The notes: generated from the letters alone by a model not told the origin. DNA of 31,477 nt from CAYVWB01 sp964455395 (GCA_964455395.1 CAYVWB010000052.1:1-31477); one strand, 5' to 3'. Counted from the first letter of the stretch, positions 22,696 through 30,910 are shown. Numbers and translations: made by a program.

Positions 22696-25167
22696 TTACA
22701 CGGTCACCGGCAAGGCGTCGGCCACGGTCTTCACCAGCCGCGCCATCTCCTTGTCCACATCCTTGTCCTTGAGCGTCTTTTCCTGATGCCGGAAGGTGAG
22801 TCGGAACGTGAGATTGCGCACGCCCTCGGCTGCGCCTTGGGCCTCGCTGTCGGAGTCGCCTTCAGGTTCGAAGATATCCTGGAGTTGGACGTCCGCCATG
22901 AGCTTGGAGCCGGCGCCGCGGAACGCTGCGAGTACTGCGCCCACCTGTACGCCCGCCGGCGCGGCGAGGGTGATGTCCCGCCGGCTGGCCGGAAAGCGCG
23001 GCAGTTCCTTGCACGCCGGCGCAATGGCCAGGGCCCGACGCATAAGCAGGTCCGTATCGAGCTCGGCGAGCCACACCTCGGCGCGGGCGTCGTATTCGTC
23101 CGCGATGTCGGCGCGCACCATGCCGACCACACCGAGCAGTTCGCCCTGCACCCGCACGGTCACGCATGGCTCCAGATAGTTCGCGTGCTCGGCGGCCCAG
23201 CCGTCCTCGGCTTGCGTCATGATGTAGTCGGCTTCGGGCAGCCCGAGAGTGGCCAGCAGATGCGTCACCAAGCCTTTGCAGTCGGTGTAGTCGTGGCGTT
23301 CGCGGTCGAAGGGCCAGCCCTCGCGATGACGCGGCCCCGTCAGCAACAGCCCCAGGCGGCCTTCTTCCCGAGTGGTCGTCTTTGCTTCCGGCTCATGACG
23401 GAAGACACGCGCCGTCTCCACCAGGCGGAGTCGCTCCGCGTGCTGCGCCATGTTCACCTTGAGATCGAACAGCAGGCCGGGGGCCAAAGCCGTGCGCAGG
23501 ACGTTCTGTTCCTCGGTGAGCGGATTGGCCACCGGAACACGGCCTTCGGCGGGGAGCAGGAGCCTGTCCAGATCCCGTTCGCCCACGAAACTGTAGTTGA
23601 CCACCTCCGCCAAGCCCACGCCGCGACCCCAGTGCTTGAGGCGGGAGAGGAAGCCGAATTCGGTGTCGGCCAGCACGGGGCTCTCCAGACTTTTTGCCAT
23701 ATGGGGGGATTTCAGGGGGATGCGGTCCATGCCCCAGACGCGGCCCACTTCTTCCACCAGGTCCACCTCGCGCTCCAGATCGAGCCGACGGCTAGGCGCA
23801 GTGACCCGCCACGGCGTGTGCGCATCGCCCGGCGTTTCCACTTGGCAGCCCATGTCCATGCAGGTGCGACGGCAGAAGGCGTCGTCCAGGTCCGGGACGC
23901 CCAGCAAGGAGCGCGCGCGTTCGGGCCGGAAGGGAATTTCGCAGTCGCGCCAGGGTTGCGGCTCGGCCTCGGCCACCCCCGGCGCCACACGCCCGCCGCC
24001 CAGTTCCGCCATGAGCGCCGTGGCGCGGTTCAGCGCGATCAGGGAGCCGGGCTGATCCACCCCCCGCTCGAAGCGGTAGGAGGCTTCGCTGGGGATGGCC
24101 AGCCGCCGCGCAGTGCGGCGGATGCTCGCCGGACGGAACACGGCGGACTCCAGAAAGATGCGTGTGGAGCCGGCGTGCACTTCCGTGTTGGCGCCGCCCA
24201 TGACGCCGGCGAGGCCCACAGGCCGCCCGCCGTCCCAGATGAGGAGATCATCACGGGTAAGCACGCGTTCCTGGTCGTCCAGCGTGGTGAAGCGCATGCC
24301 TTCGTCGGCGCGGGCCACACGGATGACGCCGCCCTGGAGGAGGTCCAGGTCGAAGCTGTGCAGGGGCTGGCCCATTTCGAAGAGGACATAGTTGGTCACG
24401 TCCACGATATTGCTGATGGGCCGTACGCCATGAGCGAGGAGGCGATAGCGCATCCAGCCGGGGGCGCGACCCACGGTGACGCCTTCGATGACGCGTCCGC
24501 GGTAGACGGGGCAGAGCGTCGGTTCCGGAATGTCGATGGCCATGCGGGTCTCGGCGGGCTCCAGAGCGTCGTCCACCAACGCGCTGAGCGTCGTTTCTGG
24601 CAAGGTGACGGGGAGGCCGTAGGCCATGCCCACCTCCTTGGCCACGCCGAGGATGGAGAGACAATCCGCGCGGTTGGGCGTGATGCCGAGATCGAAGACG
24701 GTCTCGTCCAGATCCAGAACGTCCACCAGTCGTTTGCCCACGGGGGTCTCGGGCGGCAGGACCATGATGCCGGCGTGGTCCTCGCCCAGGCCCAGCTCGT
24801 CTTCGGCGCAGATCATCCCATGCGAGGCTTGCCCCCGAATCTTCGCTTTCTTGAGGGTGAGGCCGTTGGGCAGGGTGGTTCCCACTTTGGCCACGGCCAC
24901 TTTCTGACCGGCGGCCACGTTGGGCGCGCCGCAGACGATGTCCAGCAGGGCCTCGTCGCCCACATCCACGGTGGTGACGGAGAGCTTGTCCGCTTCGGGG
25001 TGCTTCTCGCAGGTGATGACATGGCCCACCACCACATCCGCGATGGCTTCGAAAGGCCGCACGAATTCCTCCATCTCCAGACCGAGCATGGTGAGGCGGT
25101 CGGCGAGGCTCTCGTCATCGCCTTGGTAAGGCGTCATTTCCCGCAGCCATTTGACACTGACTAGCAT
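22696..25167 (-). CDS. pheT: Phenylalanyl-tRNA synthetase beta subunit
   Basis: The beta subunit of the (alpha-beta)2 enzyme that charges tRNA-Phe. At 823 residues it is full length and has the normal domain order: N-terminal MLVSVKWLREMTP, an OB-fold tRNA-binding domain (about 38-150), the B3/B4 editing domain (about 210-385), B5 (about 400-470), the inactive synthetase-like core and the C-terminal ferredoxin-fold anticodon-binding domain (ending near 820, with RLTFRHQEKTL). The ATG at 25167 has GGAG upstream. It lies 74 bases after pheS and is clearly part of the same unit. The long reading frame on the opposite strand is a composition shadow. Confidence 0.97.
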   Translation of the reverse strand: MLVSVKWLREMTPYQGDDESLADRLTMLGLEMEEFVRPFEAIADVVVGHVITCEKHPEADKLSVTTVDVGDEALLDIVCGAPNVAAGQKVAVAKVGTTLPNGLTLKKAKIRGQASHGMICAEDELGLGEDHAGIMVLPPETPVGKRLVDVLDLDETVFDLGITPNRADCLSILGVAKEVGMAYGLPVTLPETTLSALVDDALEPAETRMAIDIPEPTLCPVYRGRVIEGVTVGRAPGWMRYRLLAHGVRPISNIVDVTNYVLFEMGQPLHSFDLDLLQGGVIRVARADEGMRFTTLDDQERVLTRDDLLIWDGGRPVGLAGVMGGANTEVHAGSTRIFLESAVFRPASIRRTARRLAIPSEASYRFERGVDQPGSLIALNRATALMAELGGGRVAPGVAEAEPQPWRDCEIPFRPERARSLLGVPDLDDAFCRRTCMDMGCQVETPGDAHTPWRVTAPSRRLDLEREVDLVEEVGRVWGMDRIPLKSPHMAKSLESPVLADTEFGFLSRLKHWGRGVGLAEVVNYSFVGERDLDRLLLPAEGRVPVANPLTEEQNVLRTALAPGLLFDLKVNMAQHAERLRLVETARVFRHEPEAKTTTREEGRLGLLLTGPRHREGWPFDRERHDYTDCKGLVTHLLATLGLPEADYIMTQAEDGWAAEHANYLEPCVTVRVQGELLGVVGMVRADIADEYDARAEVWLAELDTDLLMRRALAIAPACKELPRFPASRRDITLAAPAGVQVGAVLAAFRGAGSKLMADVQLQDIFEPEGDSDSEAQGAAEGVRNLTFRLTFRHQEKTLKDKDVDKEMARLVKTVADALPVTV

Positions 25168-25241
25168 GACGAAACTCCGGTGCGCGCGCGCCGCTGCGCC
25201 GTCGTCCGCCTCTCGGGGGACGTGGCGGCGGGCGTCGCAGT

Positions 25242-26321
25242 CTAGAAGAACTGGCGCAGGTAGCGCAGGTCGTTGTCAAAGTTGAGGCGGATGTCGCCCA
25301 CGCCGTATTTCAGCATGGCGATGCGTTCCACGCCCATGCCGAAAGCCCAGCCGGACCACTGCTCCGGGTCGTAGCCGGTGTGGCGGAAGACTGCGGGATC
25401 GATCATGCCACACCCCAGGATCTCCAGCCATCCTGTCGACTTGCAGACCCGGCACGTCTGGCCTTTCACGCGCCCTCGCCCGCCGCACATCACGCAGGAG
25501 ATGTCCACCTCCGCAGAGGGTTCCGTGAAAGGGAAGAAGGAGGGCCGGAAGCGCAGCTGCGCATCCTCGGAGAAGACGCGGCGCACGAAGTAGGTGAGGG
25601 TGGAGCGCAAGTCCGCCATGGAGACCTGCTTGTCCACGAGGAAGCCTTCCACCTGATGGAACATGGGCGTGTGGGTGACGTCCGAGTCCCGACGGTAGAC
25701 CTTGCCCGGCGCGATGGCCGCCACCGGTGGCTGGCGGCTCTCCATGGTGCGGATCTGCAAGGGGGAGGTGTGGGTGCGCAGCACGATGCCGTCGCGAACG
25801 TAGAGGGTGTCCTGCATGTCGCGCGCGGGGTGGTCCGCCGGCATGTTGAGCGCTTCGAAGTTGTAGTAGTCGTGCTCCACCTCGGGACCGGCGACCACCT
25901 CGAAGCCCATCTCCGCAAAGACGCCGCAGACTTCCTCCATGACGAGGGTGATGGGGTGCAGGGAGCCTTGCGCGGGCTCGCGGCCAGGGATGGTGGGGTC
26001 GAACCGGGAGAGCGCTGCGGCGGCGCGTTGGCTGGCCAGCCGTTTTTGCTGCGCGTCGAGGAGTTCGCCGAGGGCGGTCTTCACCTCGTTGGCGGTGCGT
26101 CCCGCCAGGGGCTTGTCTTCCGGAGGAAGCGCCGGCAGCGCGCTCATGATGGCGGCAAGCGCGCCCTTGCGGCCGAGGTATTCCACGCGGACAGCTTCCA
26201 GAGCTTCAGCTTCCGCGTCTGCGCTTTCGGCGGCGCGCGTCAGCGCTTCCTGCATGGCGGGGACGAGGGCTTCGAGCTGGCGGACGATCTCGCTGACGGT
26301 CATCGGTTCGGACTCTGACAT
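25242..26321 (-). CDS. pheS: Phenylalanyl-tRNA synthetase alpha subunit
   Basis: The catalytic alpha subunit of phenylalanyl-tRNA synthetase, 359 residues. It has the N-terminal coiled coil (about 5-100), the HPITLVMEEV segment at the start of the class II core, motif 2 (YRRDSDVTHTPMFHQVEG) and motif 3 (GWAFGMGVERIAMLKYG). A CxxC...CxxC cluster (CVMCGGRG ... CRVCKSTGW) sits in the core, as in many bacterial PheS proteins. The ATG at 26321 was chosen because GAGG lies upstream; an in-frame ATG six codons later lacks a site. The gene begins 80 bases after a terminator-like hairpin that separates it from rplT. Confidence 0.97.
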   Translation of the reverse strand: MSESEPMTVSEIVRQLEALVPAMQEALTRAAESADAEAEALEAVRVEYLGRKGALAAIMSALPALPPEDKPLAGRTANEVKTALGELLDAQQKRLASQRAAAALSRFDPTIPGREPAQGSLHPITLVMEEVCGVFAEMGFEVVAGPEVEHDYYNFEALNMPADHPARDMQDTLYVRDGIVLRTHTSPLQIRTMESRQPPVAAIAPGKVYRRDSDVTHTPMFHQVEGFLVDKQVSMADLRSTLTYFVRRVFSEDAQLRFRPSFFPFTEPSAEVDISCVMCGGRGRVKGQTCRVCKSTGWLEILGCGMIDPAVFRHTGYDPEQWSGWAFGMGVERIAMLKYGVGDIRLNFDNDLRYLRQFF

Positions 26322-26401
26322 GAGGACGCCTCTGTGATGCGGTTGGTGACGAGCCGCCGGACGGGAACACGCGTGGCGTGGGGCGGCGTGCGCTGTCCAG
26401 C

Positions 26402-26429
26402 AAAAAGGCCCTCACGGGTGGAGGGCCTT
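26402..26429 (-). terminator. Hairpin terminator or attenuator between rplT and pheS
   Basis: AAGGCCCTC (26405-26413) pairs exactly with GAGGGCCTT (26421-26429) around a 7-base loop. On the minus strand it ends in five T (plus-strand A at 26402-26406). It lies about 95 bases after the rplT stop and 80 bases before pheS. I searched the 95-base stretch for a phenylalanine-rich leader peptide, as in enteric pheST attenuation, and found none. Confidence 0.82.
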
Positions 26430-26523
26430 CTGTGGAATGTGGCGTTCCGCCCTGCGCGTGGCGGCGGCGAAGCGCGGCGTATTCGCTACGCCGTGTGGCG
26501 CAGCGGCCCAAAGCGCCTCGGCG

Positions 26524-26877
26524 CTAGGCCAGCTTGCCCTTGGCGGTTTGCGCCAGCTGCGCGAAGCTCTCTTTCTGGTGGACAGCGAGGTCCGCCAGCA
26601 CCTTGCGGTTGAGCTCCACCCCGGCGAGGGAGAGACCGCGCATGAAGCGGGAGTAGGAAAGGCCGTGCTCGCGTGCGGCGGCGTTGATGCGCACGATCCA
26701 GAGTTTGCGGAACTCGCGCTTCTTGGTCTTGCGGTCGCGGTAGGCGTACTGCAAGCCCCGCTCCACAGCTTCGCGTGCGGAGCGGTAGAGCTTGGAGCGA
26801 CCGCCGCGGTAGCCTTTGGCTTGCTTCAGATATTTCTTGTGCCGCTGGTGAGCGGTTTTTCCACGTTTGACACGCAT
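26524..26877 (-). CDS. rplT: 50S ribosomal protein L20
   Basis: A 117-residue basic protein matching L20 throughout: MRVKRG at the start, KKYLKQAKGYRGGRSKLYR, RKLWIVRINAA and the C-terminal helical domain (LSYSRFMRGLSLAGVELNRK). L20 binds 23S rRNA and is needed for early 50S assembly; in several bacteria it represses its own operon by binding a leader. It follows rpmI by 30 bases with a good ribosome site. Confidence 0.98.
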   Translation of the reverse strand: MRVKRGKTAHQRHKKYLKQAKGYRGGRSKLYRSAREAVERGLQYAYRDRKTKKREFRKLWIVRINAAAREHGLSYSRFMRGLSLAGVELNRKVLADLAVHQKESFAQLAQTAKGKLA

Positions 26878-26907
26878 GGGTAATCCTCCTGAGAAACCCG
26901 ACGCCAG

Positions 26908-27108
26908 CTAGCCCGCGTAGGGCAGCATCTGCTTGACGGCTTTGACGTTGGCGCTGTCCACCAGCTCCGCCTGGCGGAGACGGCGCTTGCGGTCCGCATT
27001 CTTCTTGGTGAGGATGTGGCGCATGTTCTGCTGACGGCGCTTGAACTTGCCGCTGCCGGTGACGGAGAAACGCTTGGCGGCGGCGCGTTTGGTCTTGACT
27101 TTCGGCAT
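26908..27108 (-). CDS. rpmI: 50S ribosomal protein L35
   Basis: A 66-residue, strongly basic protein with the L35 signature (MPKVKTKRAAAKRFSVTGSG at the start, then RRQQNMRHILTKKN). L35 is a small late-assembly protein of the 50S subunit. It sits between infC and rplT in the order common to most bacteria, 94 bases after infC; that gap shows no clear structure. AAGGAG precedes the ATG. Confidence 0.98.
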   Translation of the reverse strand: MPKVKTKRAAAKRFSVTGSGKFKRRQQNMRHILTKKNADRKRRLRQAELVDSANVKAVKQMLPYAG

Positions 27109-27202
27109 GAATCGCTCCTTGGAACGCGCGCGGACGTATGCCCTGCCCCCTCGGGTGTGCGGGGACGCATGCGCGCGGATTGTATCGTTCGTTGGCGGGC
27201 CC

Positions 27203-27733
27203 TCAGGCCTTCTTGGCCAGGGGCGCCAAAAACATGCTCATGGTGCGGCCTTCGGCGCGGGGCTCCTGCTCCACCTTGGCGAGATCTTTCGTCTCTTCCA
27301 CCATCCGTTGCAACACGGTCAGACCGCGGTCCTTGTGGACGATTTCCCGACCGCGGAAGAACACGGTGGCTTTCACGCGATCTCCATTTTCCAGAAAGCG
27401 CTTCACGTGCTTGAGCTTGGTCTGGAAATCGTGTTCGTCCGTCTTGGGCCGGAACTTGATCTCCTTGATCTGGATCGTGGCTTGCCGCTTGCGGGCTTCT
27501 TGAGCCTTTTTCTGCTGCTGGTACTTGTACTTCCCGTAGTCCATGATGCGACACACGGGAGGATCCGCGTTCGGCGCGACCTCAACGAGATCGAGCCCGC
27601 GTTCGCGAGCCGTTGACAAGGCCTCGTCTCGGGACAGTATGCCCAGCTGCTCGCCTTCGTCGTCGATCACGCGCATCTGGCGCGCGCGGATCTGATTGTT
27701 ACAGCGAGCTTGGGTGGTGGTAGGCGAAGCTAT
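27203..27733 (-). CDS. infC: Translation initiation factor IF-3, starting at an AUA codon
   Basis: IF3 binds the 30S subunit, keeps the subunits apart and proofreads the start codon. From the proposed start the protein has 176 residues, the usual size. NNQIRARQMRVID opens the N-terminal domain, DLVEVAPNADPPVCRIMDYGK follows (split here at 20), and the C-terminal domain carries RPKTDEHDFQTKLKH and VKATVFFRGRE. No ATG, GTG or TTG with a ribosome site fits: the in-frame TTG at 27775 has no site, and the first in-frame ATG would remove the conserved NNQIR region. AAGGAGG (27748-27742) lies eight bases before ATA at 27733, so that codon is the likely start, as with the AUU of E. coli infC. The first 35 bases overlap the end of thrS. 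Confidence 0.93.
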   Translation of the reverse strand: MASPTTTQARCNNQIRARQMRVIDDEGEQLGILSRDEALSTARERGLDLVEVAPNADPPVCRIMDYGKYKYQQQKKAQEARKRQATIQIKEIKFRPKTDEHDFQTKLKHVKRFLENGDRVKATVFFRGREIVHKDRGLTVLQRMVEETKDLAKVEQEPRAEGRTMSMFLAPLAKKA

Positions 27734-29669
27734 AGGACATCCCTCCTTGCGCAAATGGCTTCTGACACTCCTCAAGGATCAGCGCGGCGACGGCGTCCGG
27801 CGTCTGCACGCCCAGATTCTTGCCATCCCGAAGCCTCACGTTGACCCCGCCCTCTTCGACTTCCTTGTCGCCCACGACAAGGATATAGGGTATTTTCTCC
27901 AACTGGGCTTCACGGACCTTGTACCCCAACTTCTCGTTGCGGAAATCCGTATCCACCCGGACGCCTTGACGTTCCAGCGTCGCAGCCGCGCGCTCCGCGA
28001 AATCGCGCTGCGCGTCGGTAATATTCAGCACCCGCGCCTGCACCGGCGCAAGCCATGCCGGAAACGCTCCGGCGAAGTGTTCGATGAGCACGCCCAGAAA
28101 GCGCTCCACTGCGCCCAGCACCACGCGGTGCAGCATCACGGGCCGGCGGCGCTCGCCGTCATGATCGATATAATAGAGATCGAAGCGTTCCGGCAAGGTG
28201 AAGTCGCACTGGATGGTGGCGCACTGCCAGCGCCGCTCTAAGGCATCTTTCAGCTTGATGTCAATCTTCGGACCATAAAATGCGCCGTCGCCAGCGTTGA
28301 TTTCGTAGGGCAGATCCTGACTCTTGAGCGCCTGCTCCAGAGCCTCGGTGGCGCGGTCCCAGTCCGCGTCCTCGCCGATGGACTTCTCCGGCCTGGTGGA
28401 GAGCTCCATCTCGTACTCGAAGCCGAAGACGCTCATCACGTCCTTCACGAAGCGGATGACGCCGAGGATTTCGTCTTGCAGCTGATCCGGTCGACAAAGG
28501 ATGTGCGCATCGTCCTGCGTGAACTGCCGCACGCGCAGCAGCCCGTGGAGCACGCCAGCGCGCTCGTGGCGGTGCACGGAGCCGAGCTCGAAGTAGCGCA
28601 AGGGGAGATCGCGATAGCTGCGGATGCGCGACTTGTAGATGAGCATGTGCGCCAGGCAGTTCATGGGCTTGACGCCGTATTCCTGCCCGTCGATCTCCGT
28701 GAAATACATGTTGTCGCGATAGTTGGCGTAGTGGCCGGAGGTCTCCCAGAGGTCCTTCTTGAGCAAGGTGGGCCCGGAGACGATGGAGTAGCCCCGACGC
28801 AAGTGCTCCTTGCGCTCGAAGTCCTCCAGAATGGTCCGCACCAGCATGCCTTTGGGGTGCCACACGGCCATGCCGGGGCCGGCTTCCTCATGAAAGCTGA
28901 AGAGGTCGAGCTGCGTTCCCAGTTTACGGTGGTCGCGCTTCTTGGCTTCCTCGATGCGCGCCAAGTGCTTCTTCAGCGCCTTGGGATCGTGGAACGCGCT
29001 GCCGTAGATGCGCTGCAGCATGGGCCGGGTCTCGTCTCCGCGCCAGTAGGCGCCGGCCACGTGGGTGAGCTTCACGGCTTTGAGCGCGCTCGTATCGGGG
29101 ATATGCGGTCCGCGACAGAGGTCCACGAAGTCCCCGTTCTCGTAGATGGAAACGGTGGGTTCGCCGAGGTCGTCGATGATCTCCAGCTTGTAGTGCTCGC
29201 CCATCTTGCGGAAGAGATCCTTGGCCTCCTCGGCGTCGAGGGTGCGGCACTCGAAGGGGTGGCGTTCAGCGATGATCTTCTGCATCTCGGCTTCGATGGC
29301 TTCCAGATCCTCGGGCGTGAACGGCCGGGGCGCGTCGAAATCGTAATAGAAGCCGCCTTCGATGGCGGGGCCGATGGTGACCTGCACGTCCGGGAAAAGC
29401 CGTTTCACGGCGGCGGCCATGACATGGGCCGCGCTGTGGCGCAGGATCTCCAAACCCTCTGCAGAGTCTTCCAGCACGGGCTCCAGCGCGTCGCAGGTGG
29501 AGGGCACGGGCGCGCCAAGGTCCATGGTGCGCTCCCCGCATTTGCAGGCGAGCACCTTGCGCAGCTGTTTGCCCGAAAGCGCCTCCGCGAGGACCTCGCG
29601 GCAGCTGGCGCCCTCCGGGGCTTCCGTGACTGTTCCTTGAACGGCGACCTGCACTGTTCCCATCTCCAT
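27699..29669 (-). CDS. thrS: Threonyl-tRNA synthetase
   Basis: The 656-residue class II synthetase charges tRNA-Thr. It has an N-terminal TGS-like domain (about 1-65), an editing domain with HSAAH (78-82) and later VDLCRGPH, a catalytic core with the zinc-site cysteine in KPMNCLAHML and the RYFELGSVHRHERAG motif, and a C-terminal anticodon-binding domain (about 550-645). The ATG at 29669 matches the family start; an ATG two codons later is possible. The ribosome site is poor, and an ATG at 29753 that would extend the frame lies five bases past a tRNA and is not credible. The 3' end carries the ribosome site of infC. Confidence 0.95.
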   Translation of the reverse strand: MEMGTVQVAVQGTVTEAPEGASCREVLAEALSGKQLRKVLACKCGERTMDLGAPVPSTCDALEPVLEDSAEGLEILRHSAAHVMAAAVKRLFPDVQVTIGPAIEGGFYYDFDAPRPFTPEDLEAIEAEMQKIIAERHPFECRTLDAEEAKDLFRKMGEHYKLEIIDDLGEPTVSIYENGDFVDLCRGPHIPDTSALKAVKLTHVAGAYWRGDETRPMLQRIYGSAFHDPKALKKHLARIEEAKKRDHRKLGTQLDLFSFHEEAGPGMAVWHPKGMLVRTILEDFERKEHLRRGYSIVSGPTLLKKDLWETSGHYANYRDNMYFTEIDGQEYGVKPMNCLAHMLIYKSRIRSYRDLPLRYFELGSVHRHERAGVLHGLLRVRQFTQDDAHILCRPDQLQDEILGVIRFVKDVMSVFGFEYEMELSTRPEKSIGEDADWDRATEALEQALKSQDLPYEINAGDGAFYGPKIDIKLKDALERRWQCATIQCDFTLPERFDLYYIDHDGERRRPVMLHRVVLGAVERFLGVLIEHFAGAFPAWLAPVQARVLNITDAQRDFAERAAATLERQGVRVDTDFRNEKLGYKVREAQLEKIPYILVVGDKEVEEGGVNVRLRDGKNLGVQTPDAVAALILEECQKPFAQGGMSYSFAYHHPSSL

Positions 29670-29712
29670 GACTGCGACGACGCCCGCTCGGGGAGGGTTC
29701 GCCGCGGATGCG

Positions 29713-29741
29713 AAAAGCGCGGGAAGCCGAGGCCTCCCGCG
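29713..29741 (-). terminator. Hairpin with short T-run between tRNA-Val and thrS
   Basis: CGCGGGA (29718-29724) pairs exactly with TCCCGCG (29735-29741). On the minus strand it is followed by C and then TTTT. It could end or process the tRNA transcript, or attenuate read-through into thrS 44 bases further on. Confidence 0.5.
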
Positions 29742-29757
29742 TTCCGCGTTCATTGTA

Positions 29758-29832
29758 TGGTAGGCACGAGGAGATTTGAACTCCTGACCCCTTGCGTGTC
29801 AAGCAAGTGCTCTCCCCCTGAGCTACGCGCCT
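29758..29832 (-). tRNA. tRNA-Val, anticodon GAC
   Basis: The 75-base minus-strand gene folds fully: acceptor AGGCGCG with CGTGCCT (one G-T pair), D arm GCTC-AGGGGGA-GAGC, anticodon arm CTTGC-TTGACAC-GCAAG with GAC in the loop, a 5-base variable loop GGGTC, and T arm AGGAG-TTCAAAT-CTCCT. The discriminator is A and the 3' CCA is encoded. Confidence 0.96.
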
Positions 29833-29855
29833 ACATGCGTAAAGCAGACGAGCTT

Positions 29856-29883
29856 TGTATACGACGTCTGCGGACGGCGTCAA
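29856..29883 (-). promoter_or_regulatory. Sigma-70 promoter of tRNA-Val
   Basis: On the minus strand TTGACG (29883-29878) is followed after 16 bases by TATACA (29861-29856). The start would fall near 29849, about 17 bases before the tRNA. This is one of the best sigma-70 matches in the window. Confidence 0.65.
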
Positions 29884-30496
29884 GCACAAATCAACACAAA
29901 ATTACACCGCAACGCCGCTGAAGTCCAGGCCGTTCGAGGCCATCGCGTTCGGATCACGGGTGACGCCGCGCGACGCCTGCGCCAGCCCGCCGTGCGCGAC
30001 ACATGGCGTTCGGTGGAACACCCTCTCCAGAAACGCTACGGCTGGCAAGCCGCATCCAGAAGCGACCCACCGCGCGTTGCGCCGCTTCAGAGCACGCTCC
30101 CAAGGCGGACGCTCCTGCAGCCTCTGCGCGTCGGCATGCATGGCGGGGTCGGACGACCGGGACTGCGGAACCGCGTCACCCCTTTGCCGGCAGCGAAGGC
30201 GGCGTGCGATCAGCCTGTGCGGCGATGTTCCCTGCAGCGCCCGGCGACGCCCGGCGAAGAAAGCATTTTTCAATGATTCCAAAATATTCTGGACGCCCAG
30301 GCCCGCCTGGACGCTGCCGTTCGGGATCAACCGGGGCGCCTGGCTCGGTTCCCGGGGGGTTGACGACCACGCCCGCGGATTTATCTTCAACGCCATCGCA
30401 CATCACGCCTGAACCACGCGCCTTGCCGTCCGCCGCCGAGCCGAGAATGCAGCACGAGCGCCGGACCCCGGGCGACACACCAAGGAGCCGTCACGC
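29884..30496 (+). other. About 610 bases without a recognised gene
   Basis: I find no family-level match on either strand. Reading frames here lack clear ribosome sites and have less biased codon use than the neighbours. Two things stand out. A near-palindrome, TCCAAAATATTCTGGA (30278-30293), lies in the only A+T-rich patch. A minus-strand frame from ATG 30403 to 30176 (75 residues, Pro/Gly-rich, with PEYFGIIEKCFLRR) is the most protein-like candidate. I found no recognisable tmRNA, RNase P or SRP RNA core sequence. Confidence 0.4.
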
Positions 30497-30793
30497 ATGA
30501 CCAACGAAACCAAAGCCAGCGACCACACCTGCCCCCACTGCGACAAAGCCCTCGATTCCTGGATCGGCCCCCCTGAGAGCGGCTGGGGAGAACTCTTCGT
30601 CTGCAACAACGACGAGTGCCACTTTTTCCTCACCTCTAACTCCTCCCTCATCGAACAAGGCGCCAAGGAGTCCATGGGCGTGCGCTACGCCGTGGACCCC
30701 ATGAACAAGTGCCGGCCCTTCAACCTGCTCGCCTGGATGCCGCCGGCTGTCCGCGAGCGCGCCAAGGTCTATATGGAGGAGCACTGCTCCTAG
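30497..30793 (+). CDS. Zinc-ribbon hypothetical protein, 98 residues
   Basis: The function is unknown. The N-terminal half carries a likely zinc ribbon, CPHC (12-15) and CNNDEC (36-41), with the pattern W-G-LFVCNNDECHFF that recurs in small deltaproteobacterial zinc-finger proteins I have seen annotated as ogr/Delta-like. The second half (VRYAVDPMNKCRPFNLLAWMP) is also of that type. The ATG at 30497 has AAGGAG nine bases upstream. A terminator follows 50 bases after the stop, so it forms a single-gene unit. Confidence 0.78.
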   Translation: MTNETKASDHTCPHCDKALDSWIGPPESGWGELFVCNNDECHFFLTSNSSLIEQGAKESMGVRYAVDPMNKCRPFNLLAWMPPAVRERAKVYMEEHCS

Positions 30794-30842
30794 CCGCCTT
30801 TCGTCCGATCCGGCGGAAGTCCGTCCGGACGCCGCCAGCCTC

Positions 30843-30880
30843 CCGCCGTGGGGCGTCTTCGGGCGCCCTGCGGTTTTTTT
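30843..30880 (+). terminator. Rho-independent terminator after the zinc-ribbon gene
   Basis: CCGC (30843-30846) pairs with GCGG (30870-30873) and GGGCG (30851-30855) with CGCCC (30864-30868), followed by TTTTTTT (30874-30880). It lies 50 bases after the stop codon. Confidence 0.82.
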
Positions 30881-30881
30881 C

Positions 30882-30910
30882 TTGCCCTGCCGACGCACCC
30901 GCTGTAGGGT
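30882..30910 (+). promoter_or_regulatory. Candidate sigma-70 promoter for the RlpA-like gene
   Basis: TTGCCC (30882-30887), exactly 17 bases, then TAGGGT (30905-30910), directly after the terminator. Transcription would start near 30917, leaving a leader of about 150 bases before the ATG at 31065. Confidence 0.45.

Noticed and set aside
22282..25164. A 960-codon open frame on the plus strand opposite pheT
   Set aside because: It is the mirror of a complete, well-recognised pheT and extends into the MerR gene. Its sequence is His/Gly/Arg/Val-rich with no family features, as expected from G+C-rich antisense frames.
26430..26523. A Phe-rich leader peptide for pheS attenuation
   Set aside because: I read the minus strand between rplT and the hairpin; there is no ATG/GTG-led frame with repeated Phe codons.
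29669..29753. A longer thrS starting at ATG 29753
   Set aside because: That codon lies five bases past the tRNA 3' end, has no ribosome site, and the added residues run through the hairpin at 29718-29741.
29902..30396. A 164-codon minus-strand frame as a gene
   Set aside because: It is Arg/Ala-rich with no domain, weak ribosome site and unbiased third positions, and overlaps a better short candidate in another frame.
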